A stretch of DNA of 64,000 bases, from positions 62,001 through 126,000 of the forward strand of contig NZ_JARNTW010000011.1 of the NCBI RefSeq assembly GCF_029433105.1, written 5' to 3'. Position 1 is the stretch's first letter; every line of letters starts with the position of its first letter. This DNA comes from Runella sp. MFBS21 (GTDB lineage: Bacteria > Bacteroidota > Bacteroidia > Cytophagales > Spirosomataceae). The notes beneath the pieces were generated by a model. The model searched no databases and was not told the DNA's origin. It was given only the letters and a program-made list of their open reading frames with translations. Both the position numbers and the translations under genes were made by a program. Shown piece after piece: positions 8,882 to 18,315 of this stretch.

Positions 8882-9454
8882 ATGAAACTCAAAGGGAAAA
8901 AAATCGGAATCTTGTTTGAGGCCGATTATTACGAAAACGAAATATTTTATTACCAATACAGATTTCCTGAAGAGGGTGCAGAGGTTCATTTCTTGACTCG
9001 CTTGTGGGGACAGCCCAAAATCACTTTTCATGGTCATGAGCACAAAGTGCCGATGGATTGCTGGGAAAGTTTTGAAAACATGAGCGATGAAGAATTGAAG
9101 AGCTACTCGGCTATTATCGTTCCTTCGGGCATGGTTTCGGATCGGTTGAGATACACCGAAGATGTAGAAAAAATCCCCCCAGCTACTGAGTTTTTGAAAA
9201 GGGTATTTGCCGAACCTACCATCTTAAAAGGAATCATCTGTCATGGCTTGTGGCTAGTAGCACCTGCTACCGAACTAGTCAAAGGGCGCCATTTGGTTTG
9301 TCACAACAACCTCATTGGTGATGCTAAAGCCTACGGAGCTATCTATACCAACGAAGATGTAGTCGTAGATGGCGACTTGGTAACGGGACGCTCGGGAGGA
9401 CATGCGCACTTTTTTGCAAAAAAAATCATCGAAATCCTTTCAGAAAAAGCCTAA
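8882..9454 (+). CDS. DJ-1/PfpI family protein (short form)
   Basis: This 190-residue DJ-1/PfpI protein has GKKIGILFEADYYENE at the N-terminus, with an acidic residue at the place of the DJ-1 Glu18. SAIIVPSGMVSDRLR comes next, and the nucleophile elbow is GIICHGLW with Cys120 followed by His121. The GRSGGHAHFF end is typical of the PfpI/YhbO group. It starts 18 bp after the 251-residue paralogue. Three members of one superfamily in 9 kb, each with the nucleophilic Cys, implies successive steps or related substrates. The exact reaction is unknown. Confidence 0.85.
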   Translation: MKLKGKKIGILFEADYYENEIFYYQYRFPEEGAEVHFLTRLWGQPKITFHGHEHKVPMDCWESFENMSDEELKSYSAIIVPSGMVSDRLRYTEDVEKIPPATEFLKRVFAEPTILKGIICHGLWLVAPATELVKGRHLVCHNNLIGDAKAYGAIYTNEDVVVDGDLVTGRSGGHAHFFAKKIIEILSEKA

Positions 9455-9468
9455 ACCTACGCTCACTC

Positions 9469-9894
9469 ATGATTCAAACCTCTTTTTTTCACGTAGCTGT
9501 CACGGTCAAAGATCTAAGTGCTTTTGAAAGCTTTTATTCAAAATATTTTGGTTTCCAAAGAGCTCGTACCATTTCGCTGGGAGAAGGTAAAGAACTTGTT
9601 TTCTTGAAAGACGCCGGCAATTTCTATTTTGAAGTATTCCCGCCTGATGAAGAAAGACCCATCCCCCTTGCCGAAGGAGATGGCCCTCATTATCAAGGAA
9701 TTCGTCATTTAGCATTTTCGGTGGAAGATGTGGATGCCAAACTCGCCGAAATGGGTTCAGATGCAGTAATCACGCTAGGGCCGTTGACCTTCGATGACTT
9801 TATCCCTGGCTGGAAAACGGCTTGGGTAAAAGACCCTGAAGGTAATATCATCGAAATCACGCAAGGATACGTGGACGAAGCTAGCCAATCATAA
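9469..9894 (+). CDS. VOC family protein (glyoxalase/dioxygenase fold)
   Basis: This 141-residue VOC protein has two beta-alpha-beta-beta-beta modules. FFHVAVTVKDLSAFESFYSKYFGF supplies the first metal-ligand His, and a Glu near FYFEVFPPDEE may be another. IRHLAFSVEDVDAKLAEMG supplies the second His, and KDPEGNIIEITQ supplies the terminal Glu. These four positions fit the metal site of glyoxalase I, dioxygenases and epimerases. It lies 14 bp after a DJ-1 gene. Together with the DJ-1 and MBL proteins it suggests 2-oxoaldehyde or enol chemistry, which is an inference from context. Confidence 0.85.
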   Translation: MIQTSFFHVAVTVKDLSAFESFYSKYFGFQRARTISLGEGKELVFLKDAGNFYFEVFPPDEERPIPLAEGDGPHYQGIRHLAFSVEDVDAKLAEMGSDAVITLGPLTFDDFIPGWKTAWVKDPEGNIIEITQGYVDEASQS

Positions 9895-9929
9895 TCGTTC
9901 TTTATTTAAACTTCTAACATACTCAATTC

Positions 9930-11756
9930 ATGAAACTCGATTTTACATTTTCAGATACCCTTGCGGGCTATGTTCTGGAATATAATACCGCCGAAAAATG
10001 GTACACCGTCGAAACATCTGATAAGCGTGTTTTCAAAGTAAATTTACTTCCTTCTACGTATGCTCGTACCTTCCGCAACTTAGATGAATCTTACCAAGAT
10101 GCTTCGGGTGTCATGCATGATTTACTTGCAAAACCGGGGCAATTTGTGTTTTCTTATGGTACTTTCTATCCACCAGTTGAGGGGGGAGATTATGTATTTG
10201 AGGTACAATGGATAATTTTCCCTAGTACTGCCCCACTTGAATACCGCCACGAAGCCCAAGATTGGTGGATTAATCAAATCTCATCGATTGCTTCTAGCTA
10301 CCTCAAATGGCAGTTTAACTATCCCCAAGAAGAAATCAATTACAAAAACTACCGAACCATGCTACACCTAGCAGGCTCGAAAAAAGGGGATTATTTGCAA
10401 GAAACCGATACCATCTCTCGTATGGTGTATGGTTTTGCATCGGCGTACATGATTACGGGAAATGAGGCATTTTTGGAAGGTGCCGAACTCGGAACCGAAT
10501 ACCTCCGCGACCACATGCGTTTTTATGACCAAGACGCTGATTTGGTATATTGGTATCATGGCGTAAAAGTACAAGGACAAAAAGAAACCAAATTGCTCAC
10601 TTCGGAGTTTGGCGATGATTGGGATTCGTTGCCGATGTATGAGCAAATCTACGCTTTAGCTGGCCCTACGCAGACCTACCGCCTCACTGGAGACCCGCGC
10701 ATCATGTGGGATATCGAAAAAACCATCGAACTCTTTGAAAAATACTTCAAAGACAACGAGCAAGAAGGCTACTTCTCTCACATCGATCCTATTACCCTCG
10801 ACCCTCGCGCGGAGTCGTTGGCTCACAATCGCGCCCGCAAAAACTGGAACTCCGTAGGTGACCACGCCCCTGCTTATCTTATCAACTTGTATTTGGCAAC
10901 AGGCGAGAAAAAATACGCTGATTTCTTGGAATATACTTTCGATACCATCACTAAGTATTTCCCTGATTATGAAAATAGCCCATTTGTTCAAGAAAAATTC
11001 TTCGAAGATTGGAGCAAAGACCAAACTTGGGGATGGCAACAAAACCGCGCCGTAGTAGGTCACAACCTCAAAATCGCTTGGAACTTGATGCGGATGCAAT
11101 CATTAGTTGCCAAAGATTCTTATTTAGAATTTGCTAAAAAAATTGCCTCTTTGATGCCAGCCGCAGGTTCTGACCAGCAACGCGGCGGATGGTATGATGT
11201 AGTAGAACGCGAAACCCTTACCAATGGCCGTCATCAATTTGTATGGCATGACCGCAAAGCATGGTGGCAGCAAGAGCAGGCGATTTTGGCCTACATGATT
11301 TTGCATGGTATCCTCAAAGACGAAGACTATCTCAAATATGCCCGTGAGTCAGCAGCCTTCTATAATGCATTCTTCCTAGATACCGACGACGGCGGCGTTT
11401 ACTTCAACGTCTTTGGCAATGGTATGCCTTATCTCTTGGGTACAGAACGCTTCAAAGGAAGCCACTCTATGAGTGCTTACCACAGCACAGAGCTTTGCTT
11501 CTTGTCGGCAGTATACACCAACTTGCTGATTACCAAGCAGCCTACTTATTTCTATTTCAAACCATATCCCAACGGTTTCAAAGACAACAAACTCTTTGTA
11601 TCGCCAGATATTCTCCCCGCAGGTAGTGTATATATCAGCGAATGCTATATCAACGATGAGCCATACACTGATTTTGACGCCAATGCTTTGACCGTGACGC
11701 TTCCTCAAACCGACGAGCGTGTACGCGTAAAAGTTCTTTTGACTCCTGTTCAGTAA
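9930..11756 (+). CDS. (alpha/alpha)6-barrel protein, N-acylglucosamine 2-epimerase/six-hairpin type
   Basis: This 608-residue cytoplasmic protein has a short N-terminal beta domain (about 1-95). A helical-repeat region (about 100-520) follows with repeated hairpins such as SRMVYGFASAYMITG, TYRLTGDPRIMWDIEKTIELFEKYF and APAYLINLYLATGEKKY. A small C-terminal beta domain ends the protein. The pattern fits the AGE/six-hairpin glycosidase superfamily, which includes sugar epimerases and glycoside hydrolases. Acidic and aromatic residues line the barrel (WHDRKAWWQQEQ), but no catalytic pair is assigned. It is longer than a typical 400-residue epimerase. A glycogen debranching enzyme lies two genes downstream, so it may act on a sugar. 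Confidence 0.65.
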   Translation: MKLDFTFSDTLAGYVLEYNTAEKWYTVETSDKRVFKVNLLPSTYARTFRNLDESYQDASGVMHDLLAKPGQFVFSYGTFYPPVEGGDYVFEVQWIIFPSTAPLEYRHEAQDWWINQISSIASSYLKWQFNYPQEEINYKNYRTMLHLAGSKKGDYLQETDTISRMVYGFASAYMITGNEAFLEGAELGTEYLRDHMRFYDQDADLVYWYHGVKVQGQKETKLLTSEFGDDWDSLPMYEQIYALAGPTQTYRLTGDPRIMWDIEKTIELFEKYFKDNEQEGYFSHIDPITLDPRAESLAHNRARKNWNSVGDHAPAYLINLYLATGEKKYADFLEYTFDTITKYFPDYENSPFVQEKFFEDWSKDQTWGWQQNRAVVGHNLKIAWNLMRMQSLVAKDSYLEFAKKIASLMPAAGSDQQRGGWYDVVERETLTNGRHQFVWHDRKAWWQQEQAILAYMILHGILKDEDYLKYARESAAFYNAFFLDTDDGGVYFNVFGNGMPYLLGTERFKGSHSMSAYHSTELCFLSAVYTNLLITKQPTYFYFKPYPNGFKDNKLFVSPDILPAGSVYISECYINDEPYTDFDANALTVTLPQTDERVRVKVLLTPVQ

Positions 11757-11777
11757 ACCTTCTTATTCATAAACGAC

Positions 11778-12116
11778 ATGAAAATAGCCGAAAATATAGT
11801 TGAGAGCATTGCTGTCATTGAGGTAGAAGGTAATATCGACAGCAAAACCGCACCCGAATTTGAGAAAGCGGCCATCAACGCTATCAAAGGACAAGGGCAA
11901 GTCATCATCGACTTAAGTAAAGTTGAATTTCTTTCCAGTGCTGGTTTGCGGGTATTACTGATGATTTATCGCCAAATCAAAGCCCAAAACGGCAAAGTGG
12001 TCTTGGTGGGAGTATCAGAAGAAATTCAAGACGTAATGTCTAATACTGGTTTTATTAACTTCTTCATTATCGTAGCTACTATAGAAGAAGGAATAGAATC
12101 GCTAAAACAAGGCTAA
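11778..12116 (+). CDS. STAS-domain anti-sigma factor antagonist
   Basis: This 112-residue single STAS domain resembles RsbV/SpoIIAA. The phosphorylation segment is VIIDLSKVEFLSSAGLRVLL, with Ser53 and Ser54 before AGLR. In partner switching the unphosphorylated form binds the RsbW-type kinase and releases the kinase's other partner. The kinase is encoded at 14655, a second STAS protein at 14275 and a PP2C phosphatase at 29240, all on this strand. It ends only 4 bp before the glgX start. That coupling hints that this antagonist is made together with the debranching enzyme. Confidence 0.9.
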   Translation: MKIAENIVESIAVIEVEGNIDSKTAPEFEKAAINAIKGQGQVIIDLSKVEFLSSAGLRVLLMIYRQIKAQNGKVVLVGVSEEIQDVMSNTGFINFFIIVATIEEGIESLKQG

Positions 12117-12120
12117 AAAT

Positions 12121-14238
12121 ATGGCAGATATTCGGATTGATTATTACCCCACTCATGAGCATGAGGGTATCAAATTCAGACGGGGGCGTCCACTTCCATT
12201 TGGGGCTACTATGGTCCCAAATGGAGTCAACTTTAGTGTGTATTCAAGTGCTGCAATCTCTTGTACTTTGGTACTTTTTGAGAGAGGTGAAGCCCAACCT
12301 TATGCCGAAATTCCATTTCCTGACGAATTCAGAATCGGGGATGTTTTTTGCATGACGGTCTTCGACCTTGATTATGAAAGACTTGAATATGGCTATCGTA
12401 TGGATGGTCCTTTTATTCCAGAACAAGGCTACCGATTCGACAAAAACATCATCTTGAGTGATCCTTATTCTAAGGTACTTGGAGGGCGTGATACTTGGCG
12501 AGCCGAACCCAACTGGGACAACATCTATCCTTATCGCTCTCGACTTGCGTTTGAGGATTTTGACTGGGAAAACGACCACCCTCTCGAAACCCCCATTGAA
12601 GATTTGTCTATCTACGAAATGCACGTTAGGGGCTTTACGAGTCACCCTTCTGCCGACATCAAAAACGGCGGTACTTTTAGCGGTATTCGTAGCAAGATTC
12701 CCTACCTTAAATCATTGGGTATCAACTGTATCGAATTGATGCCCATTTATGAGTTTGACGAATGGGAAAACAGCCGCGTCAATCCCGAAAATGGCGAAAT
12801 GCTCGTCAACTATTGGGGCTATAGCACCGTAAACTTTTTCTCGCCTAAAGCAGGATATGCTGCTACTGGGAAGTTTGGGATGCAGGTCGATGAGCTCAAA
12901 ACCCTCATCAAAGAACTCCACAAGCACGGAATCGAAGTATTTCTAGATGTAGTGTTCAATCACACTGCCGAAGGAGATCACCGAGGTCACACGATTTCTT
13001 TTAGGGGTATCGACAACAAGACCTACTATATGCTTACGCCAGAAGGGTATTATTTCAACTTCTCTGGTACGGGCAATACCCTCAACTGCAACCACCCTGT
13101 GGTACGAAATATGGTACTTGACTGCCTACGTTATTGGGCTTCCGAATACCACATCGACGGGTTCAGGTTTGACTTGGCCGCCATCTTAGGACGTGCCCAA
13201 GATGGTAGTCCATTGAGCAATCCTCCTTTGCTGGAATCTCTGGCCTACGACCCTGTATTGGCCAAATGTAAATTGGTAGCTGAAGCTTGGGATGCGGGTG
13301 GATTGTACCAAGTAGGGTCATTCCCTGCCTATGGTCGGTGGGCCGAATGGAACGGAAAATACCGCGATGCCGTTCGCCGCTTCTTAAAAGGAGATACTGG
13401 CCTTGTGGGCGAAATCTCCCAACGTATCCAAGGCTCCCCTGATTTGTATTCGTCAAGAGGGCCTACCGCAAGTATCAACTTTGTGGCTTGTCATGACGGG
13501 TTTACGTTGCATGATATGTTTGCTTATAATGACAAACATAACGAAGCCAATGGCGAAAACAACAACGACGGAGCCAACGACAACAACTCTTGGAACAGCG
13601 GATGGGAAGGCCCAACCGACGACGCAGCCATCAATTTTCTTCGTCATAAGCAAATCAAAAATGCCTTAACGATTTTGATGGTAAGCCAAGGTACACCCAT
13701 GATTTTGATGGGAGATGAAATGGGGCATACCCAACGAGGCAACAATAATACCTACTGTCAAGACACCGAATGGAACTGGCTCAATTGGGACTTGCTCAAC
13801 TCCAACGCTGATTTGTTTCGGTATGCTCAGTTGATTTTGCGTTTCCGCCGTGCTCACCCCGTGTTGCGTAGTGCTACCCACTTCCGTCATTACGATTATG
13901 TAGGTAGCGGGCTACCAGATATTAGCTTCCACGGTACCCATGCTTGGCGTCCCGACTGGTCGGAGTCCAGCCGGACATTAGGCTTCATGCTTTGTGGCAA
14001 TCACGCCAAAGGAGGTACTATCACCGACGACACTATTTATGTAGCAATGAATATGTATTGGGAACCGCTGCATTTTGAGCTGCCGGTTTTGGAAGGCGGC
14101 GCCAAGTGGCACGTTTTTGCCAATACTGACATGAGCAATTCTCAGGACATCCACGCCATTGGCGAAGAACCTATCCTAGAAGACCAATCCTCTTTCTTTG
14201 TAGGTTCACGATCGGTGGTAGTGCTAGTGGCCAAATAA
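12121..14238 (+). CDS. glgX: Glycogen debranching enzyme GlgX
   Basis: This 705-residue GH13 enzyme has the GlgX/isoamylase layout. An N-terminal CBM48-like domain carries GRPLPFGATMVPNGVNFSVYS, followed by the (beta/alpha)8 barrel and a C-terminal beta domain. Conserved blocks are DVVFNHT, GFRFDLAA (nucleophile Asp351), AEAWDAG (acid/base Glu388) and ACHDGFTLHD (Asp459, transition-state stabiliser). The length is normal (about 650-720). It cleaves alpha-1,6 branches of phosphorylase-trimmed glycogen. The unusual point is its position between two STAS antagonist genes, rather than with glycogen genes such as glgP or glgB, none of which are in this window. Confidence 0.93.
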   Translation: MADIRIDYYPTHEHEGIKFRRGRPLPFGATMVPNGVNFSVYSSAAISCTLVLFERGEAQPYAEIPFPDEFRIGDVFCMTVFDLDYERLEYGYRMDGPFIPEQGYRFDKNIILSDPYSKVLGGRDTWRAEPNWDNIYPYRSRLAFEDFDWENDHPLETPIEDLSIYEMHVRGFTSHPSADIKNGGTFSGIRSKIPYLKSLGINCIELMPIYEFDEWENSRVNPENGEMLVNYWGYSTVNFFSPKAGYAATGKFGMQVDELKTLIKELHKHGIEVFLDVVFNHTAEGDHRGHTISFRGIDNKTYYMLTPEGYYFNFSGTGNTLNCNHPVVRNMVLDCLRYWASEYHIDGFRFDLAAILGRAQDGSPLSNPPLLESLAYDPVLAKCKLVAEAWDAGGLYQVGSFPAYGRWAEWNGKYRDAVRRFLKGDTGLVGEISQRIQGSPDLYSSRGPTASINFVACHDGFTLHDMFAYNDKHNEANGENNNDGANDNNSWNSGWEGPTDDAAINFLRHKQIKNALTILMVSQGTPMILMGDEMGHTQRGNNNTYCQDTEWNWLNWDLLNSNADLFRYAQLILRFRRAHPVLRSATHFRHYDYVGSGLPDISFHGTHAWRPDWSESSRTLGFMLCGNHAKGGTITDDTIYVAMNMYWEPLHFELPVLEGGAKWHVFANTDMSNSQDIHAIGEEPILEDQSSFFVGSRSVVVLVAK

Positions 14239-14274
14239 ACTCTTTCTTTCTCAACCAAAAAATTCTCTCATATC

Positions 14275-14595
14275 ATGGATTTTACAATAACCTCTGAAGT
14301 AGTCGACAAAGTAGCTAAGCTCACTTTATCGGGCGAGCTAGATTCTTTATCAGCTCGGGTTTTTCAAAAAGAAATCGAAAAAGTGGCGCTCGAATCCCCC
14401 ACTGAACTCGTTTTGGATATGGAAAACCTCGCTTTTATGTCATCGGCAGGGCTACGGGTGTTGATTTTCTCAAAACAAAAAATCGGGGTAGGTCTTACGA
14501 TTTATGTAGTGAAGCCACAGGAGTCTATCGTAGATACACTCGAAAAGACAGGTCTACACCACAGCGTAAACATCGTGGATCAATATCCTGCTTAA
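14275..14595 (+). CDS. STAS-domain anti-sigma factor antagonist
   Basis: This is a second single-domain STAS protein of 106 residues. The segment LVLDMENLAFMSSAGLRVLI contains Ser56 and Ser57 before AGLR, so the site that an RsbW-type kinase phosphorylates is kept. It differs clearly in sequence from the STAS protein at 11778, so the two may compete for the same kinase or answer different signals. It lies 59 bp before the kinase gene, the usual order of rsbV-rsbW pairs, so it is the more likely direct partner. Confidence 0.9.
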   Translation: MDFTITSEVVDKVAKLTLSGELDSLSARVFQKEIEKVALESPTELVLDMENLAFMSSAGLRVLIFSKQKIGVGLTIYVVKPQESIVDTLEKTGLHHSVNIVDQYPA

Positions 14596-14654
14596 ATAGA
14601 GCAAAAGCAGCATAAACCTTTCCAAACTCAGGTACGAAATTTGTCTTTACGCAA

Positions 14655-15080
14655 ATGGAATTAAAAACCTTTCCCGCCCATGTTGACTCTCTTGACCCTC
14701 TACGGCAATACGTCAAAGAAATATCCCAACAAGCGGGATTAGACAAAAAAGCCACGTACAATTTGATATTGGCCATCGACGAAATCGCCACCAATATCAT
14801 CTTATACGGCTACCAAAACGCTGGTTTGGAGGGCATCATTGATGTAAAAACGGAGGTAGCCGACAATCAACTCAAAGTAATCTTTGAAGATGATGCGGCT
14901 CCCTTCGACCCTACGACTCGCGAATTGCCCGACCAAGAGGATTTTGATCTGCCCCTTGACGAACGGCCCATTGGAGGGCTAGGTATCTATCTCACTATCA
15001 ATGGAGTAAGTGAGTTTAAGTACGAGTATTCCAACAATCGAAATCGAAATATCTTTATTGTTGACATCAAAAGCCCCTAG
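14655..15080 (+). CDS. RsbW-like anti-sigma factor / serine kinase (HATPase)
   Basis: This 141-residue GHKL ATPase is of the RsbW/SpoIIAB type. The N-box is LAIDEIATNIILYGY, the G1 box is EDDAAPFDP (the usual form is DDGxPFDP) and the G2 box is RPIGGLGIYL. In the family it phosphorylates the STAS antagonist on Ser and sequesters a sigma factor or another target. Two antagonists precede it and a PP2C phosphatase lies downstream, but no sigma factor is seen in the window. The target is therefore encoded elsewhere or is not a sigma factor. The G1 glycine is replaced by Asp-Ala, a modest divergence. Confidence 0.9.
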   Translation: MELKTFPAHVDSLDPLRQYVKEISQQAGLDKKATYNLILAIDEIATNIILYGYQNAGLEGIIDVKTEVADNQLKVIFEDDAAPFDPTTRELPDQEDFDLPLDERPIGGLGIYLTINGVSEFKYEYSNNRNRNIFIVDIKSP

Positions 15081-15111
15081 TAACAAGGGCCAATGACCGT
15101 TTTTTTGAAAT

Positions 15112-18100
15112 ATGACCACCCACCGACCTTATGCCAACCCTTTTCCTGGATTAAGAAGCTTTGACTCAAAAGATGCAAGTCTATTTTTTGGGAGAGAAAG
15201 CCACGTCAAAAAATTACGGGATAAACTCAGCGCATCAAGGTTTTTGGCAATCATTGGATCTTCGGGAAGTGGGAAGTCGTCGCTTATCAAAGCAGGGCTT
15301 ATTCCCTCTTTAGAAAAATCGCCGCTCGACCTTACCCCTGAGCAAGGATGGCATATTTTATTGCTAAAGCCAGGAGGAGAACCTATCAAAAATCTCATTG
15401 GAGTTATCAGTGAATACTTCAACAGATTTAATATTGGTGGTTCTTCTCCTGATATTGTCAACAATCTCGAATCTTTGATTTTCAATGATTCCGATGGTAT
15501 CAATCGCGTTTTTCAGCTGCTTGCTGGAAAAAATATCCTATTTGTCATCGACCAGTTTGAAGAGGTGTTTAGGTATCGTCAAAAGGAGGCCACCATTCAA
15601 ACCGACCGCGACGAAACCATCCTTTTCATTGAGTTTTTGGTTCGGATTCTTAATCAGCGCAGTTTGCCTATTTATGTGGCTCTGACGATGCGCTCCGATT
15701 ATTTGGATTATTGTACCAACTACAACGGTCTTACCGAAGCCATCAATCGTGGGTATTATCTTTTACCAAAGATGAACCACGCCGAAATTGTGCTAGCTAT
15801 TAGTGGGCCGCTTGATACGGTCGGCGTCAATATCTCCCCCGACCTCATTGAAAGGCTCCTTAAAGATATTGGCAACAAGACCGATCAATTGCCCGTACTT
15901 CAGCACGCACTTATGCGTACTTGGGATCACTGGCAAACCGTCAAAACCCACCAACAAAGCATTGATGAGTCTGATTATGAGGCCATTGGTACCATGTCAG
16001 ATGCGCTTTCTCTACATGCCGAACAAATTTATGAGGATATTTTCGATGCCAAACGAAAAGCAGTCACCGAAAAGCTATTCAAAGCACTTATTACGCTTGG
16101 AGCGGGCGATGCTGGCGTAGTCACCCCTACGACTTTGGCCAATGTCAAAAAAATAACCGCTGCTCCTGAATTTTTACTGCTCGATGTCATTGATAGATTA
16201 CGAGAAGTAGGTACTTCTTTTTTATCTCCTTCCTATTCCACTCCACTAGCCGACAATTCGGTCATTGACTTGACCCACGAGCGCATCACTTATCTGTGGA
16301 AACGCCTCAAAATGTGGGTAGAAGAAGAAACTGAATCGGCAAAGCTTTATAAAAAATTGAGTTTTTCGGCGGAGCAATATCAACAAGGAAAAACGGGGCT
16401 TTGGGTCAATCCCGAACTCCAAATAGGGCTAAAATGGCTCAAAGAAAATCGCCCTACCAAAGAATGGGCCACTCGCTATGACCCTTATTTTGAACGAGCT
16501 ATCAACTACCTTGAATACAGTCGTAATCAATATGATTTTGAGGTTCAGAACAAAGAAACTCGACACAAGAAGGAAGTCAAGCGGACCCGACAATTTGCCC
16601 TCATCTTAGGGCTAGGCTCTTTGCTTTCACTACTATTTTTGATTGTTTCTATTATTCTCAGAAACCAAGCCCAGCAAAGTGAAAAAGAATCTTTAGAAAA
16701 AGAAAAAATAGCTCTCTCTGAACAGAAAAAAGCCGAAATACAGAAAAGAGAGGCTATTTCTCAAAAAAGAATAGCTCAACAACAAGAGGAAATTGCTGAA
16801 GCTCAAAAACAACTTACCGAGGAGCAAAAACTCATCGCCGTAACCGAGCAAAGAAAAGCTGAATTTCAAAGACAAGAGGCCATCCAAGCCCAAAAAGTGG
16901 CTACCCAACAACGCATCAGTGCCGAAAGTGCCAAACGCGACGCCGAAAGCCAACGTACAAGAGCCGTCATAGCTCAAGGTGAAGCCGAAAAACGCAAAGA
17001 CGAAGCCGAAAAAGCCAGAAAAGACGCCGAAACACAAAGGAAGTTTGCCGACGAAGCTCGCAAGGATGCAGAAAATCAAAAAGTGAAGGCCATTGCTCGT
17101 TCAATCGCCATCCAAGCCACCCAAATGCCCGACAACGCCCAAGACGGTCTTCCCGCTTTGCTGGCCCTCCATGCTTATGACCTCAACCTAAAAAGTGGTG
17201 GCGAAAAAAATAATCCTGACATTTTCAATGCCTTAGCTAAAGCTGCAGGCTCAAGTTCTAAGTTGATTTTGCGTCGGCACAGTGATGTAGTAAGGTCAGT
17301 GGCTATTAAAAACGATATTGTGGGTACTCAATTTGTTTCAGTAAGCGACGATGCCACTGCCAAAGTTTGGGATTTTAATACGTCCCAACCTCAGCTTCTC
17401 AAAACCCTCAGCCGAGGGGCAAAAACCAATGAAAGCTTCCGCACAGTGATTTTCAACGGAAACAAAATTATTGTAGGAGGTGCTCAAGGTTCTATCGTCA
17501 GTTGGAATCTAGACCAACCTACCCCTACTCCAACCGTAATAAAGGCCCACCGTAGTCCTATTCAATCGCTATTGCTTAGCCAAGACCTAACTAAGCTCAT
17601 CTCTATCAGTGGAGATGGCAACATCCGTACTTGGAATATCAAGCCTAATGGTCTTGATTCTTTGGTGAATGTCAAAACCAATATCGACATTTTTTGTGCG
17701 CAGCTGAGTCCAGATGGCAAAAAATTGCTATGCGGGTCTAAAGGAAAAGTAGCTGCTTTTGCCCTTGAGAATCTTAAAGCAGCACCCGATTTTTTTGCAT
17801 TCAATGGCATGGCGCCTCGTGTCACGGCCCTTGCTTTCAACCCTAGCGGTCGCAAGCTAATGACAGGAAATAGCAACGGAGGACTTTATTTATGGAGTTA
17901 TGAAAACGATAAAATCGTCGAATATTCAGGTACATCTGTAGTAGGGAGGCACAATTCAATCGTCAGCGACATTGTGTTTTCGTCCGACGGCAACCTAGTT
18001 GCTACGAGCAGCTACGACTGGTCGGTACATCTTTTCAATTTTGACGAAATCAGTCGTCAGCAGCAACCTATCATCATCAATGACTTTAACAACTGGGTCA

Positions 18101-18297
18101 CTGGGATTCGGTTCACCATAGATAGCAAAAAACTAATTGCCTACGGCGCCGACCGCACCGTACGCGTATGGGATATCAACATCAACGACCTCTACAAAGA
18201 GGTAACTAAAAAAATAACCCGAGACATGACCGTGGAAGAGTGGAACAAGTACGTGGGAAAAGACGTCGAATTCAACAAAATCTCGGCCCATAAGTAA
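15112..18297 (+). CDS. nSTAND NTPase with transmembrane helix, coiled coil and WD40 repeats
   Basis: This 1061-residue protein starts with a novel-STAND type 1 NTPase module: NPFPGLRSF, P-loop GSSGSGKSS with Lys55, and Walker B FVIDQFEEVFR around Asp147. A winged-helix-like region continues to about 430. A single transmembrane helix lies at about 495-517, followed by a Lys/Glu/Gln-rich coiled coil (about 518-665) and WD40 repeats (about 720-1040; repeats end in TAKVWDF, IRTWNI, VRVWDI). STAND proteins are signal-gated assembly switches. It starts 31 bp after the RsbW-like kinase, so it may be a membrane scaffold or sensor for the circuit. A role in immunity, as for other nSTANDs, is possible but less supported by the neighbours. 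Confidence 0.9.
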   Translation: MTTHRPYANPFPGLRSFDSKDASLFFGRESHVKKLRDKLSASRFLAIIGSSGSGKSSLIKAGLIPSLEKSPLDLTPEQGWHILLLKPGGEPIKNLIGVISEYFNRFNIGGSSPDIVNNLESLIFNDSDGINRVFQLLAGKNILFVIDQFEEVFRYRQKEATIQTDRDETILFIEFLVRILNQRSLPIYVALTMRSDYLDYCTNYNGLTEAINRGYYLLPKMNHAEIVLAISGPLDTVGVNISPDLIERLLKDIGNKTDQLPVLQHALMRTWDHWQTVKTHQQSIDESDYEAIGTMSDALSLHAEQIYEDIFDAKRKAVTEKLFKALITLGAGDAGVVTPTTLANVKKITAAPEFLLLDVIDRLREVGTSFLSPSYSTPLADNSVIDLTHERITYLWKRLKMWVEEETESAKLYKKLSFSAEQYQQGKTGLWVNPELQIGLKWLKENRPTKEWATRYDPYFERAINYLEYSRNQYDFEVQNKETRHKKEVKRTRQFALILGLGSLLSLLFLIVSIILRNQAQQSEKESLEKEKIALSEQKKAEIQKREAISQKRIAQQQEEIAEAQKQLTEEQKLIAVTEQRKAEFQRQEAIQAQKVATQQRISAESAKRDAESQRTRAVIAQGEAEKRKDEAEKARKDAETQRKFADEARKDAENQKVKAIARSIAIQATQMPDNAQDGLPALLALHAYDLNLKSGGEKNNPDIFNALAKAAGSSSKLILRRHSDVVRSVAIKNDIVGTQFVSVSDDATAKVWDFNTSQPQLLKTLSRGAKTNESFRTVIFNGNKIIVGGAQGSIVSWNLDQPTPTPTVIKAHRSPIQSLLLSQDLTKLISISGDGNIRTWNIKPNGLDSLVNVKTNIDIFCAQLSPDGKKLLCGSKGKVAAFALENLKAAPDFFAFNGMAPRVTALAFNPSGRKLMTGNSNGGLYLWSYENDKIVEYSGTSVVGRHNSIVSDIVFSSDGNLVATSSYDWSVHLFNFDEISRQQQPIIINDFNNWVTGIRFTIDSKKLIAYGADRTVRVWDININDLYKEVTKKITRDMTVEEWNKYVGKDVEFNKISAHK

Positions 18298-18315
18298 TGA
18301 TTTGTTTTATTGAAA

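Noticed and set aside
15112-18297. nSTAND protein as part of an antiphage defence system
   Set aside because: No nuclease, protease or other effector and no defence genes are nearby. The neighbours are regulatory and metabolic, so signalling is the better reading, though defence is not excluded.
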